DNA of 64,000 nucleotides from Calamus simplicifolius (Eukaryota > Streptophyta > Magnoliopsida > Arecales > Arecaceae). Under the pieces are notes generated by a model. That model saw nothing but the letters and a program-made list of their open reading frames with translations. It made no database searches and was not told the origin of the DNA. Where the stretch lies: assembly GCA_900491605.1 (NCBI GenBank), contig UESW01003901.1:447694-511693 (forward strand), written 5' to 3'. Position 1 is the first letter of the stretch, and each line of letters starts with the position of its first letter. Made by a program: the position numbers and the translations under genes. Of this stretch, positions 1-10,802 are shown piece after piece.

Positions 1-1054
1 GAAGACTGTTTTGGTTCCCTCCATTAAATTTGATTTTAAAAAAATAAAAAAAAATTTTTTAATTTGAGATCTGAGATTTAGACTTCAAATTCTGTTATTT
101 TCCACTTAAAGTTTGAATTTAGAGGGGTTTTTAAATTTAAATTTAAATTTTGAAATAGGTAGTAGAGAGTTTGTTAAGCTGCTAGAATCTTCTAGCAACT
201 ACTATCATAACAACTTCCTCAACCAAATTTTTTTAAAAAAAAATTGAATTCAAATTTCAAAATCTAGGATTTTCACTCTGAGATCTAACTAATTCAATTT
301 TCATTTTAAATTTTTAAAATTTAAAACTTTAAATTTCAAATTTTCAAAACCGGGTTAGTTGAAGGTTAGTTAGAAGCTGCAAATTTTATTTAACCACTTT
401 TACCTCCAAGAATGAAATTTTAATCTAAATTTTAAAATTTAAAAAAAATTAGCTTCTGAAATCTAGACTTCAAGATTTGAATTTCTCAATTTAAGTTTGC
501 ATTTGCTGAATTTTAAAATTAGATTAAATTTCACTTAATTGTACTAAGTCTAGTCGATTGTGCTAGTTAATTGCTGAAATTGTGTGCATCCATATATACA
601 TAAACCATCTTAAGGGCATTCAATATAACATAAGGGGAGGAGTTAATAACCTTTCCTTAGCCCACAACAACCATCCTCATTATGCATTGACCTAAGCCTT
701 AATTAAAATCAAGTATGCACCTAAATTAAGGACACCAACAAGTCGGGTTCAAGTGCAAGAGGAGACAAAGCACTATTTGAGTTTGTAATTATTCTTAGAA
801 ACTGGTGTCTAAGACTAGAGGTCTAATGGCAAATGCCTTAAGCGGACTTGCGGTTCTTTAATTGGGTCCTTGCGAAAGCAAGGGGGCCTCCCGCATTCCC
901 ACCTCTTACCTGGCCAGTGACAAAGGTAATTGCATCCTTAACTAGTACCTAGTCAAGTCTTGTATTTTGAACTTCTAGGTTTAGGAGCCCTAGAAGCTAG
1001 GTTTGTACTTCTTGTTTTATAGGTCAAAAGTTCTATCTTTCTTGGTTTGTACCT
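1..1054 (+). other. Element 1 untranslated leader, first copy
   Basis: AT-rich 5' leader between primer site and gag. It has no supported ORF. Long runs of A/T with mirror-like AAATTTAAA blocks occur at 100-470. The last 200 bases before gag are more balanced in base composition. The stretch at 800-860 resembles the leader of element B read on its own strand, supporting common ancestry of the two chromoviruses. Confidence 0.75.
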
Positions 1055-2290
1055 ATGGATCCTAATCTTGAACTCTTTATGAGGACCCTGACTGAAAAGT
1101 TAGACACTGTAACTGAGCAATTAGGGCAAATCAACAAAGAATTAGGTCAAGTAAAAGATAGAGTTGAGACCCTTGAAGAGCCTCAAAGGATCCCCATCGA
1201 ACCTGAATCATCTAGGTCAATTCCTCGAGGTCCAAGAGCCCAATATCATGTGCACATCCCTGAATACAATCCAAGGAGACTTGATCCTGATTTCATGGAA
1301 GAAGCCCGTCGAGTCCATCGGCCTGACTTTACTCCTGATCGTATCCCTAGGCGACCTCACCAGGATTACTTAGATCAAGATGAAAGAGCCATGAGGAACA
1401 TTCGATTAGAGGCTCCTATCTTTGATGGAAGCCTAGACCCTAAAGCTTATGTTGATTGGGAGGGAGAAATGGATCAATATTTTGAATGGTATGAGATGAC
1501 CGAGGAGAGAAAGTATAAGTTTGCCAAACTGAGGTTAGTCCGCCAGGCTAGGTTATACTGGAGAATATCGGCGAATGCTTAGGCAAAGAGGAGACATGCC
1601 CATAACCACTTGGAGAGCTATGAAAATCAAGCTTAGGGAAAAGTATGTCCCTATGTCCTATCACCAAAGACTATTAGATCAGTGGCAAAGATTATACCAG
1701 GGCAATAAGACTGTGTCTGAATATATTACCAAGTTTGATGAGTTTGCGATGAGGTGTAACATTGATGAATCAGAAGCTGTAACATTGTCTAGGTTTAGAG
1801 CCGGTTTGCGTGAAGAAATTCAAAAGGAATTATTTCTAAGAGAAATCACTGACCTAGACCAAGCCTATCAAATAGCCAGAGATTGTGAAAGGTTTCAAAG
1901 GGGACCGATAGTCAGAAGACCCGAACTAAGTAAGATTAGCACCCCTACTCAGAAACCAGGGTTCAACCAAATGCGACCAAATCACCCCACTCCTACTATC
2001 CCATCCGGTCAAACGAGTGACAAGGGTAAGGCCCCTGTAGTTCAAAAGAGTAACAACCCGAATGTCCATTGTTTTAAATGTAACAGGAAGGGACACTATG
2101 CCAACCAATGCCCTGCCCGTTCTCTACACATAGGAGAACTAGCTGAAGAGGACCCTGAAGATACTAAAGAGTTTGAAAAAGAGGTATATGAGGCTGAATC
2201 CAATCTGATCAATGAATATGATGAAGAGGAAGAAGAGATTGATTATGATGAGACTTTGGGTGTTGTTAGAATTTTGACCCAAACAAAGGA
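1055..2290 (+). pseudogene. gag: Element 1 gag (frameshifted)
   Basis: Capsid/nucleocapsid part of a Ty3/gypsy polyprotein. The start at 1055 (MDPNLELFMRTL) opens a predicted coiled-coil-like N-terminus rich in Glu, Gln and Leu. The frame is broken near 1565, where a small deletion ends the first ORF at 1582; homology resumes in another frame from about 1575. The central part carries the retrotransposon gag signature (an aromatic and basic block followed by a stretch like YNKTVSEYITKFDEFAMR). A zinc knuckle of CX2CX4HX4C type, CFKCNRKGHYANQC, sits at 2070-2111. An acidic linker follows at 2140-2260. Gag and pol appear to form one continuous reading frame after the break, as is usual for chromoviruses. 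Confidence 0.88.
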
Positions 2291-4300
2291 AAAGGAGGAT
2301 TGGAGAAGAACTAATATACTCCAAACATTTGTTAAGATAGGGGAGAAGGTTTATAAAATCATTATAGACAATGGGAGTTGTGTGAATGCTATTTCCACTA
2401 AAGCCATTAAGAATTTAAGCTTGACCCCTGTTCCCCATCCCAATCCATACAAAGTTTCTTGGATAGATTCAACATCCATTCCCATTAAATCCAGATGTCA
2501 AGTTCCCATTCAAATCCAATCCTATCATGAACAAGTCTGGTGCGATGTACTACCCATGGGAGTAAGTAGCATCATTTTGGGTAGACCTTGGTTGTATGAT
2601 CATGATGCAACTTTATATGGTCAATCCAATTCTTGTGCTTTCAACCATCTAGGGAAAAAGCTTATCATTAACTCGACCCCACCTAAGGACAATATCAAGA
2701 AAGGGTCTAGTGATTTGAAAGAGAAGAAACAAGATCTGAATTTGATCAGTGTCAAGGAAATAGAGAAAGAAATCAATGAAGGATCACCTATGTGGATTTT
2801 GGCACTTAAAGAAAGTCGGAATGAAGATCCTAAGGAACCACCTCAAGAAGTCACAAAGATCTTAGAAGACTTTAAGGATGTATTCCCAGAAGATTTACCC
2901 AATCACCTGCCCCCACTTAGGGATATTCAACATACAATTGATCTAGTCCCAGGAGCCACCTTGCCTAACCTACCTCACTATAGAATGAATCCTACTGAGC
3001 ACGCTGAGCTACAAAGACAAGTTGGAGATCTCCTCCAGAAAAAGTTTATTAGGGAGAGTTTAAGTCCTTGTGCAGTACCTGCCCTACTGACCCCGAAGAA
3101 GGATGGCACTTGGAGAATATGCATCGATAGTCGTGCCATCAACAAAATTACGGTCAAGTATCGATTTCCTATCCCTCGCCTTGATGATATGCTTGACATG
3201 ATGACCGGAGCCACTATATTTTCCAAGATTGATCTTAAGAGTGGTTATCACCAGGTTAGGATCAAACCTGGAGATGAGTGGAAAACTGCATTCAAAACTA
3301 AGGATGGTCTTTATGAGTGGTTGGTTATGCCCTTTGGTCTATCAAATGCCCCTAGTACATTTATGAGGATCATGACTCAAGTTTTAAGACCTTTCATGGG
3401 AAAATTTGTTGTAGTATATTTTGATGACATCCTCATCTATAGTAAGACTAGGGAAGACCATTTAGATCATCTTAGACAAGTCTGTTACACCCTTAGAAAG
3501 GAAAATCTATATGCCAATCTGAAGAAGTGCGAATTCATGACTAACAGAGTAACCTTTCTAGGGTTCATTGTTACTACTAATGGTGTTTCTGCTGATCCCG
3601 AGAAAATTAAGTCCATAGTCGAGTGGCCCGAACCCAAGAACATACATGACGTCCGTAGCTTCCACGGTCTTGCCACCTTCTATAGGAGATTCATCCAAGG
3701 GTTTAGCACCATTGTTGCTCCAATCACGGATTGTCTTAAGAAAGGAAATTTTGAATGGACCAAACAAGCCAATAAAGCCTTCCTTGAGATTAAAGGAAGA
3801 ATGACACAAGCACCAATCTTAAGGTTGCCTGACTTCTCTAAAGTTTTTGAGGTTGCTTGTGATGCCTCTGGGATTGGAATTGGTGGAGTTTTAAGTCAAG
3901 AGAACCATCCGGTAGCTTTTTTTAGCGAGAAACTAAATGGCGCAAAGTTGAGATATTCCACCTATGACAAGGAGTTATATGCGGTAGTTCAGGCTTTGAA
4001 ATATTGGAGACATTACTTGTTACCGCAGGAGTTTGTTCTATTTTCGATCATGAAGCCCTCCGATTCCTTAGCTCCCAAAAGAAGTTAAACCCTAGGCATG
4101 GAAAATGGGTAGAGTACATCCAAGCTTACACCTTTGTTCTAAAACACCGTGCTGGTTCTGACAATAAGGTTGCCGATGCTTTAAGTCGACGTTCTATGCT
4201 CTTGACGTCCGTAAGTACTGAAGTCACAGGATTTGATAAGTTGAAGGAAGAGTATAAAAGTTGCCCTGACTTTAGTGAGATTTTTGAATCTGTCAGTCTA
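2291..4300 (+). pseudogene. pol: Element 1 pol: protease, reverse transcriptase, RNase H (frameshifted)
   Basis: Continues in the gag frame. The aspartic protease is visible at about 2355-2400, but the catalytic triad reads D-N-G (IIIDNGSCVNAIS) where the family has D-S/T-G and where element B has DSG. A second protease landmark, ILGRPWLYDHDA, follows at about 2575. RT begins near 2970; conserved blocks include WRICIDSRAINKIT, FSKIDLKSGYHQVRI, MPFGLSNAPSTFM and the catalytic YFDDILIYS near 3417-3445. RNase H follows (FEVACDASGIGIGGVLSQ, YSTYDKELYAVVQALKYWRHYL). The frame shifts by one base at about 4046; RNase H finishes in another frame (RAGSDNKVADALSRR) near 4190. The frameshift would by itself prevent full-length Pol. 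Confidence 0.92.
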
Positions 4301-5796
4301 AGGCCTTCTAGAGAATACAAAGACTTTACTCTTCATGATGGGTTCCTTTTTAAAGGAGATAAGTTGTGTATTCCCCAAACCTCAATTAGGGAATTCTTGA
4401 TTTGGGAAATCCATGCCGGAGGTTTAGCGGGCCATTTCGGAAGGAATAAAACTATTCTAGCTTTGGAGGAACAATTCTTTTGGCCCAGCTTAAAACAAAT
4501 GTTGCCCAAGTCGTAGCCCAGTGTAGGACATGTGCTGTTGCTAAAATGCAAAAATAAAACACTGGACTATACACCCCTTTACCCGTCCCTGATCGACCTT
4601 GGCAAGACATCAGTATGGACTTTGTGTTGGGACTACCAAAGACCTTAAGGAGACACGATTCCATCTTTGTGGTAGTCGATAGATTTTCTAAAATGGCACA
4701 TTTTCTGCCTTGTTCCCAGACCTTCGATGCATCAAAAGTGGCCAAGTTATTTCTAGATGAAGTGGTTAGATTACACGGGTTAAAACCATCGTGTCTGATA
4801 GGGATGTTAAGTTCACCAGTTACTTTTGGAAAACCCTATGGCACCTGCTAGGAACCAAGTTAAACTTTTCTACCACTTATCACCCCCAAACTGATGGTCA
4901 AACAGAAGTTGTAAATAGAAGTCTTGGAAATATGTTGAGATGTTTAGTGGGAAAACATACTGGAAATTGGGACCTTTTACTGCCACGTATAGAGTTTGCC
5001 TATAATAGTTCAGTTAACAGATCCACTGGAAAAAGTCCTTTTGAGATTATTCATGGGTACAAACCAAGAAAGCCAATAGACCTCATTCCATTGCCCATGC
5101 ATGTACGAACATCAGTCTGCTGAGTCATATGCACAACACATTAGGGATTTACACAAAGAAATTAGCGAGAAAATCCATATAAGCAATGAGAGTTACAAGC
5201 ATATGGCTAATTCCCATAGAAGAGCAAAAGAATTTCATGTAGGAGACTTTGTCATGATAAGGCTCAGACCTGAACAGTTTCCAAAGGGAACTATGAAGAA
5301 ACTACACGCCCGTGGTGCAGGTCCTTTCAAAATAATAAAAAGAATTGGACCTAATGCTTATATACTGGACCTACCTTCTGACTTTGGTATTAGTTCCACC
5401 TTTAATATTTCAGATCTGGTAGAATACAAGGAACCAACAATGAATCCCAGTGAGTTTTTAGGACCTGATCCATCCTTTGAGAGTGAACCAATCCCAGAGT
5501 GTCCACCAGCCACAAAGCGAGAAAGAATTGAACGGATATTAGATGAAAAGATTGTCACTACCCGAAATAAAGACTATCAACGCTACTTGGTCCATTGGCA
5601 AGGTAGACCTGATTCTGAAGACTCATGGATCACTCAAGAAGAACTGCAAAGGATCGATCTAGATCTGCTTGAATATTACCAAAGCCAAAATGATCCATAC
5701 TTGTCAGGGCCGAGTTTTTTTCACCCGGAAAGAATTGATGGGGACATCAGCAAGAAGAAAAGGTTGCAAACTGACACTCTTTGGTTTTGTAGTTAA
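4301..5796 (+). pseudogene. Element 1 integrase and chromodomain (several frameshifts)
   Basis: The integrase HHCC zinc-binding domain spans about 4380-4540 (HAGGLAGHFG, then CRTC), with a frameshift near 4500 and a TAA stop near 4554. The catalytic core runs from 4615 (MDFVLGLPKTLRRHDSIFVVVDRFSKM) to about 5090, with breaks near 4780 and 5100; YHPQTDGQTEVVNR is intact at about 4880. The C-terminal part includes the GPFKIIKRIGPNAY block and ends in a chromodomain (ERIERILDEK...YLVHWQGRPDSEDSWI) at about 5520-5670. Chromodomains are established to steer integration towards particular chromatin. The last 61 bases of the ORF lie inside the LTR, so the polypurine tract is part of the coding sequence. 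Confidence 0.9.
5725..5735 (+). other. Polypurine tract of element 1
   Basis: CCGGAAAGAAT directly precedes the LTR start TGATGGGG at 5736. It is the expected plus-strand priming site. It lies within the end of the integrase/chromodomain reading frame, as does the equivalent site of element B. Confidence 0.7.
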
Positions 5797-6942
5797 TCTA
5801 CTTTCGCAGTTCCACTTACTCGAGCCAAGAGTTTCAATTTCTCAAGTGGCAACTCATGCTGCAAAATTTTAACTTCTGCCAAGTCTCAAAGTATCGACAC
5901 TTCTTGCCTTGAGTCAACACTGCTATCAAGACATCAAGTCTTCTCTTTGGAAGTTAAATCTTGGAGGACACATGGAGGTATCTGATGATGACACATGACA
6001 AACTAATGAGGTGCCACATGGAAGCTGGTGCAACCAAATTTGTTAGGGATTGATTGTAATTAGTTAGCTATATCATAACTAGTCCTTAGATTGTTATGAT
6101 CTTTTAGTTTTTTGGGCTGAAATTTCTGGAAGTCCTTTGGCCTATAAATAGGCCAAGCTTTCCCTCTTGTAGAGATGAAGTTTGAGAAATAAAATCAAGT
6201 TTATTTGATTTCTTTTGCCAAGTGCCTTGTTCATCTTTGAGTATGAAGAGGGTGAGATGATCTTAGTTTGAGTTGAGGCTCGTGTTTCCCTAGTCTTAGA
6301 TCTAGGTCACTCCTTGAGGGAGAGGATGAGAGGCTCAATTTGCTACTCTAAACCATTCTACCAAAGTTCCATAATAGTTTCAGGAAGAAGGACAAGTGCT
6401 ACCCAAGTCTCAGCAAAATTTTTCAAATCCTTCCTTTCCTTGTTTGATTTTTTTTTATTTCCTTCAATTCCTTTGCCTCCACAGTCTTACTTCTGATCAC
6501 TTGCAGGTTCTCTTGAGGATGTTAGAGTTGAGGATGATGGCTCCATGTCAAGGATCAAGTGCCAAGGTGAGTTCTTAAGTAAGGAGTGTAGATCTTATCA
6601 ACCAACCCTCAATTCTTTGAGTGTTGAGTGCATCCCTTCCACTTTAAGATCTTACTTCATTGTTGGAAGAAAAAAAAAACCTCTTGGTCCTTTAGATCTG
6701 AAGTTTTAAAGGTAGCTTAACTTAGTTTGAAAGTTTCCAAACCTTTAGATCCTAATCTTTTTATTTCTTTGAAAGAAGCTTGCACAAGGGTGTTTAGATT
6801 TCTGCTTCCGGTTTGATGTTCTTCATTTCTCCCATGCATGAATTCAGCGATAGCTTGGGCTCAAATGTTCATTAAGGGTGGTAATCACTTAGAACACATC
6901 ACCATCCCCTCATTCCATCAATTTTTTTTTCGTGCCCCATCA
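5736..6942 (+). repeat. Element 1 LTR (1207 bp, shared by two internal regions)
   Basis: The ends form an 8-bp inverted repeat, TGATGGGG at 5736 and CCCCATCA at 6935-6942. The left end abuts a polypurine tract and the right end abuts a TGGTATCAGAGC primer site. It therefore serves as 3' LTR of the upstream internal region and 5' LTR of the downstream one. It carries a TATA box at 6143-6150. An ORF-like stretch at 6314-6578 has no recognised product. Confidence 0.88.
6143..6150 (+). promoter_or_regulatory. LTR TATA box of element 1
   Basis: TATAAATA lies inside a short inverted repeat, TTGGCCTA at 6138-6145 and TAGGCCAA at 6148-6155. It is roughly 400 bp into the LTR, a normal place for the U3/R promoter. 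Promoter role is inferred from position. Confidence 0.6.
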
Positions 6943-6946
6943 GCTT

Positions 6947-6958
6947 TGGTATCAGAGC
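6947..6958 (+). other. Primer binding site (initiator tRNA-Met) of the second element 1 copy
   Basis: TGGTATCAGAGC is the standard plant complement to the 3' end of initiator tRNA-Met. It starts 4 bases after the LTR end at 6942. This fixes the orientation and shows that the LTR is followed by a genuine 5' leader. Confidence 0.9.
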
Positions 6959-7479
6959 TTTGGTCTATAAGTTAAGCTTGTAATTGCTGGAATTTCTGTT
7001 CTAGTTTTAGTCCGAGATTTTCATGAATTTTTTTGTAATTTTTTAAGGGTTAAAAAATAAATAAAAATTCATTTGCTGCACTTTAGGACTTTAGGTTCCT
7101 AAATCTAAAATTAAAAAAAAATATTTTAGAGTTTTGGAATAAAAAAAATTGAGTTCTTAGGTTGTTTTCTGGAAGACTGTTTTGGTTCCCTCCATTAAAT
7201 TTGATTTTAAAAAAAATATAAAAATAATTTTTTAATTTGAGATATGAGACTTAGACTTCAAATTCTGTTATTTTCCACTTAAAGTTTGAATTTAGAGGGG
7301 TTTTTAAATTTAAATTTAAATTTTGAAATAGGTAGTAGAGAGTTTGTTAAGTTGCTAGAATCTTCTAGCAACTACTATCATAAAAACTTCCTCAACCAAA
7401 TTTTTTAAAAAAAATTGAATTCAAATTTCAAAATCTAGGATTTTCACTCTGAGATCTAACTAATTCAATTTTTATTTTT

Positions 7480-7633
7480 AAATAAAATTTGCAGCTTCTA
7501 ACTAACCTTCAACTAACCTGGTTTTAAAAATTTAAAATTTAAAGTTTTAAATTTTCAAAAATTTAAAACTTTAAATTTTAAATTTTTAAAACCGGGTTAG
7601 TTGAAGGTTAGTTAGAAGCTGCAAATTTTATTT
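7480..7633. repeat. 154-bp near-perfect palindrome in the leader
   Basis: Arms 7480-7555 and 7558-7633 are 76 bases each, reverse-complementary with one mismatch that I can see (CCTGG against CCGGG), separated by two bases. The first leader copy has only the right arm (about 320-400), so the left arm is an inverted duplication of it. Confidence 0.88.
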
Positions 7634-8097
7634 AACCACTTTTACCTCCAAGAATGAAATTTTAATCTAAATTTTAAATTTAAAAAAAAATTAGCTTCTG
7701 AAATCTAGACTTCAAGATTTTAATTTCTCAATTTAAGTTTGCATTTGCTGAATTTTAAAATTAGATAAAATTTCACTTAATTCTACTAAATCTAGTCGAT
7801 TGTGCTAGTTAATTGCTGAAATTGTGTGCATCCATATATACATAAACCATCTTAAGGGCATTCAATATAACATAAGGGGAGGAGTTAATAACCTTTCCTT
7901 AGCCCCCCAACAACCATCCTCATTATGCATTGACCTAAGCCTTAATTAAAATCAAGTATGCACCTAAATTAAGGACACTAACAAGTCGGGTTCAAGTGCA
8001 AGAGGAGACAAAGCACTATTTGAGTTTGTAATTATTCTTAGAAACTGGTGTCTAAGACTAGAGATCTAATGGCAAATGCCTTAAGCGGACTTGCAGT

Positions 8098-9012
8098 TCT
8101 TCAGGTCGGCTCCGTCAGCCCCGGCATCTCCAAGCAAGCCGAGGCAGCCCCGACCTCCTTAGGTCGGCCCGTCTGCCCCGACATCTCCAAGGAAGCCGAG
8201 GCGGCCTTGACCTCCTCAGGTCGGCCCCATCGGTCCCGACATCTCCAAGGAAGCCGAGGCGGCCTTGACCTCTTCAGGTCGGCCCCATCGGCCCCGGCAT
8301 CTCCAAGCAAGCCGAGGCGGCCCCGACCTTCTCAGATCGGTCCCGTCGGCACTGGCATCTCCAAGCAAGCTGAGGTGGCCCCGACCTCTTCAGGTCAGCC
8401 ACGTCGGCCCCGGCATCTCCAAGTGAGCCGAGGCGGCCTTGACCTCTTCAGGTGTGCCCCACGCCTGCCAGAACCATCAACTCTCTGACCCACACAGACT
8501 GACACCGCCAGGCCCACCTACCGCCTAGCCACACCATCAATTGGACCAGCCCACCTATCAACTGGTTCCACCAATTGATGGGACCTGGCCCACCAACTGT
8601 CAGTTTCTCCCTCTCCGATAGAATAAGACCTGCCAGTTAGCCCAAAGTCACGTAACCCCCACGTGTCCTGCGGACATCTCTGCCTCATAGAATTTCATGT
8701 GGTTAACCCCCATGCACGTTTCAACTGCCTATAAAAGGGTAAGTCCACTAGAGACTCAGGTATGCGAATACAAGTACTCTCTTATTCTCTCACCTTAGAA
8801 AAACTCCACCTCTCGGAGCCGTCTCTGCCCTAAAGAGCTCTCTCGAGCTCTTCCACAGCTATGACCTCGGTTACTGACTTAGGCATCGGAGGGTCCCCAC
8901 CATAGCACCCCTCCGGTCTTGGGACTTCTTGCAGGTTGTCCAGCTGACGAGGATCCCACCAGCAAGCGAATTATTCTTCCCCGCACTCAAGACCGGTGAT
9001 CGGGCATCATCA
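8098..9012 (+). repeat. Element A 5' LTR, lacking its upstream end
   Basis: Matches the 3' LTR from about 26,000 onwards and ends in the same GCATCATCA at 9012. The first several hundred bases of the LTR and most of its tandem repeats are absent. It begins within the repeat array (about six units of roughly 58-60 bp at 8101-8455). TATAAAAG is at 8730-8737. The open frames through the array on both strands are products of its repetitive GC-rich content. Confidence 0.88.
8730..8737 (+). promoter_or_regulatory. TATA box of element A 5' LTR
   Basis: TATAAAAG in the context GCCTATAAAAGGGTAAG, identical in the 3' LTR at 27108-27115. It lies about 280 bp before the LTR end, consistent with a U3/R boundary soon after. 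Confidence 0.65.
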
Positions 9013-9014
9013 GA

Positions 9015-9033
9015 TTGGCGCGCCAGGAAGGGG
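9015..9033 (+). other. Primer-binding-site region of element A
   Basis: TTGGCGCGCCAGGAAGG follows the LTR end by two bases. It is not the tRNA-Met type used by elements 1, B and C. The priming tRNA was not identified; a match to a tRNA 3' end would have to be searched. Confidence 0.5.
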
Positions 9034-9099
9034 GGGAAAGAAAGCGCGAACCCTACAATATTCGCTCGCAGGCATTCTCTCCTTTTTCTTCACTAAGCA

Positions 9100-10723
9100 A
9101 TGGTGATGACGCGGGCCCAAGACGCTTCTGCCAGTTACCCTGGGGGGCATTCCCCACCAGCTAGGCAGCAGGAAGTTAACCTTCCTACTTCCGATCCTCC
9201 CATCGCCTGCCCGCCACCAGATGCAGCTACCCTAACTGATCAGCTGGCGGCCCTTAACCTAGCAAGTCCAAGCCTCACTGCCATGGCCCACGGACTTCAG
9301 GAGCAGCAGTCCGTGGCCACCCAGCATCAGACCGCTCCCCCTTTCAGTCAGCAGTCTACAAAGGGAGGCTCTCCCCAGCGAGAGGCCGGTCGTTGCCAGG
9401 CTTCCCCCAGGAAGCCCCGTCGTGAGCCCCTTAAGAGGCCACGATCTCCCAACTGTGGCCCGAGCAAGCTTCCCCCAGATCCACGATGCCAGGAGGAACC
9501 AAAGCAGAGATCTCACCTCCTGCGCCCTTCTCCATCTTCTTCTTCATCTTCATCCTCTGAGCCATCCAGGAGGACCCCGGTGATCAGCCGCTAGGCAGAG
9601 GAGCGCCTGGATGAGTATCGCCGGCGGCTGGACGAGCTCGCCAGAAAAATTAACCACCAGCCGGAGGAGGAGTATGACACTCATCCTCCCTACAGCCGGA
9701 GGAGGAGTATGACACTCATCCTCCCTACAGAAAAATCTGGAGAAGACAGTACCCTCCAGATTTCATTTTTCCTAGATAGATCCGTATGACGGTACAACGG
9801 ATCCTCTCGACCACCTTGAGAATTACAAAGCCATGATGCAAGTCCAAGGTGCTACGAACGCCCTCCTATGCAAGGCTTTCCCCGCCACTCTACGGAAAGC
9901 CATTCGCGCCTTGCACATGCGCCTATCCCCTCACAGCATCGATTCTTTCCGGGAGCTGGAAAGAGGCTTTTTGGTGCATTTCGATGCCTGTTGGAGGATC
10001 CCGAGGGTCGCTGATAGCCTTTTCTCTGTACGTCAGAAGGAGAGGAAGTCACTTCAGGATTTCATGGCCCGATTCAAGACCGCCGCCCTCAAAGTCTACC
10101 ATTTGGACAATGCGGTGGCGACGTTGGCTTTGAAATGGGGACTCCTTCCGTCCCGCTTCACCTTTTCTCTGGACAAGAAGCTCCCCGGCTTCTACAGTGA
10201 CCTCCTCCTCCGAGCCCAGAAGTACATCCGCATGGATGAGGCCGACCCCACCCGCTGAGAGCCCACAAGAGAGTCTAGCCGTAAGCCTGCCTATCCCAAG
10301 CCAAGCAGATCCTCTCGCCCTCGGTGACCTGAGCCGCCCCGCCGATCGGAGCACAGGTGTCAGAACCTCGCCCCTCCGGAAAGAGAGCTCACACCCCTCC
10401 TTGCCCCTCACTCTCATATCCTCATGGAGATTGAGGGTGAGCCTTACCTCCAGCGACCTCCTCCCATGAAGAAGGGCCTCCCCCGTGACAAAAGCTGTTA
10501 TTGCCATTTCCATCAGGATTATGGCCACGATACCGACAGCTGCTATAACTTGAAGCGCACCATCGAGGAGCTCATCCAGTGGGACTACCTCGAAAATATG
10601 TCCAGAAGGTGCCCCCACCAGTGCCAGTGCTCATGGGGCCTTCGCCTATTTTGGCCGCCATCGACAATACCCCCACGGAGCGAACGATTGGAATGGTATC
10701 TTGGGGACAGCTTCTTCATCTAA
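9100..10723 (+). pseudogene. gag: Element A gag (broken)
   Basis: The start at 9100 (MVMTRAQDAS) opens a Pro/Ser-rich N-terminal part, stopped by TAG at 9592-9594. A 35-bp tandem duplication at 9659-9728 shifts the frame. The capsid-like core resumes at about 9785-10258, with the retrotransposon gag pattern SIDSFRELERGFLVHFDA and SLFSVRQKERKSLQDFMARF. A further frame (10424-10723) carries a zinc-finger-like block, CYCHFHQDYGHDTDSCYNLK, of the form usual for Tat gag proteins. After about 10723 the sequence becomes a short linker and is interrupted at 10803 by element B. Identification rests on remembered family patterns and is firm at the domain level. Confidence 0.82.
9659..9728 (+). repeat. 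35-bp tandem duplication in element A gag
   Basis: Two identical 35-base units, 9659-9693 and 9694-9728, each beginning AGCCGGAGGAGG. As 35 is not a multiple of three, the duplication changes the reading frame. Confidence 0.95.
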
Positions 10724-10802
10724 GTGGCCGAGAGGGGAGAAGGCGCCCAACAATGTAGTTCCCGGGGGGGTCGGCAGTTGTTGAGAATGTAAATAATAAA
10801 GG

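Larger units (their letters stand above)
1..8101 (+). mobile_element. Element 1: Ty3/gypsy chromovirus tandem array (internal, LTR, second leader)
   Basis: The window opens about 230 bp downstream of where the 5' LTR would end. The first 856 bases recur nearly unchanged from 7172. Between them lie a gag-pol region, an LTR (5736-6942) and an initiator tRNA-Met primer site, so the order is internal - LTR - internal. The second internal copy stops at about 8100, where element A begins. Protein order gag, protease, RT, RNase H, integrase, chromodomain places it among the chromoviruses. At least five frameshifts make it non-autonomous. The two leader copies differ by only scattered substitutions outside one palindromic insertion, so the duplication looks recent relative to the decay of the coding region. 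Confidence 0.9.
6943..8101 (+). other. Element 1 leader, second copy, truncated
   Basis: From 7172 the sequence matches window bases 1-856 with few substitutions, apart from an extra inverted segment near 7480-7557. It breaks off at about 8098-8101, some 200 bp before the gag start would come, where LTR sequence of element A takes over. No coding sequence of this copy is present anywhere in the window. Confidence 0.88.

Noticed and set aside
6947..6958. tRNA-like sequence TGGTATCAGAGC (also at 17654 and 52839 on the other strand)
   Set aside because: These are primer binding sites adjoining LTRs; no cloverleaf surrounds them, so they are not tRNA genes.
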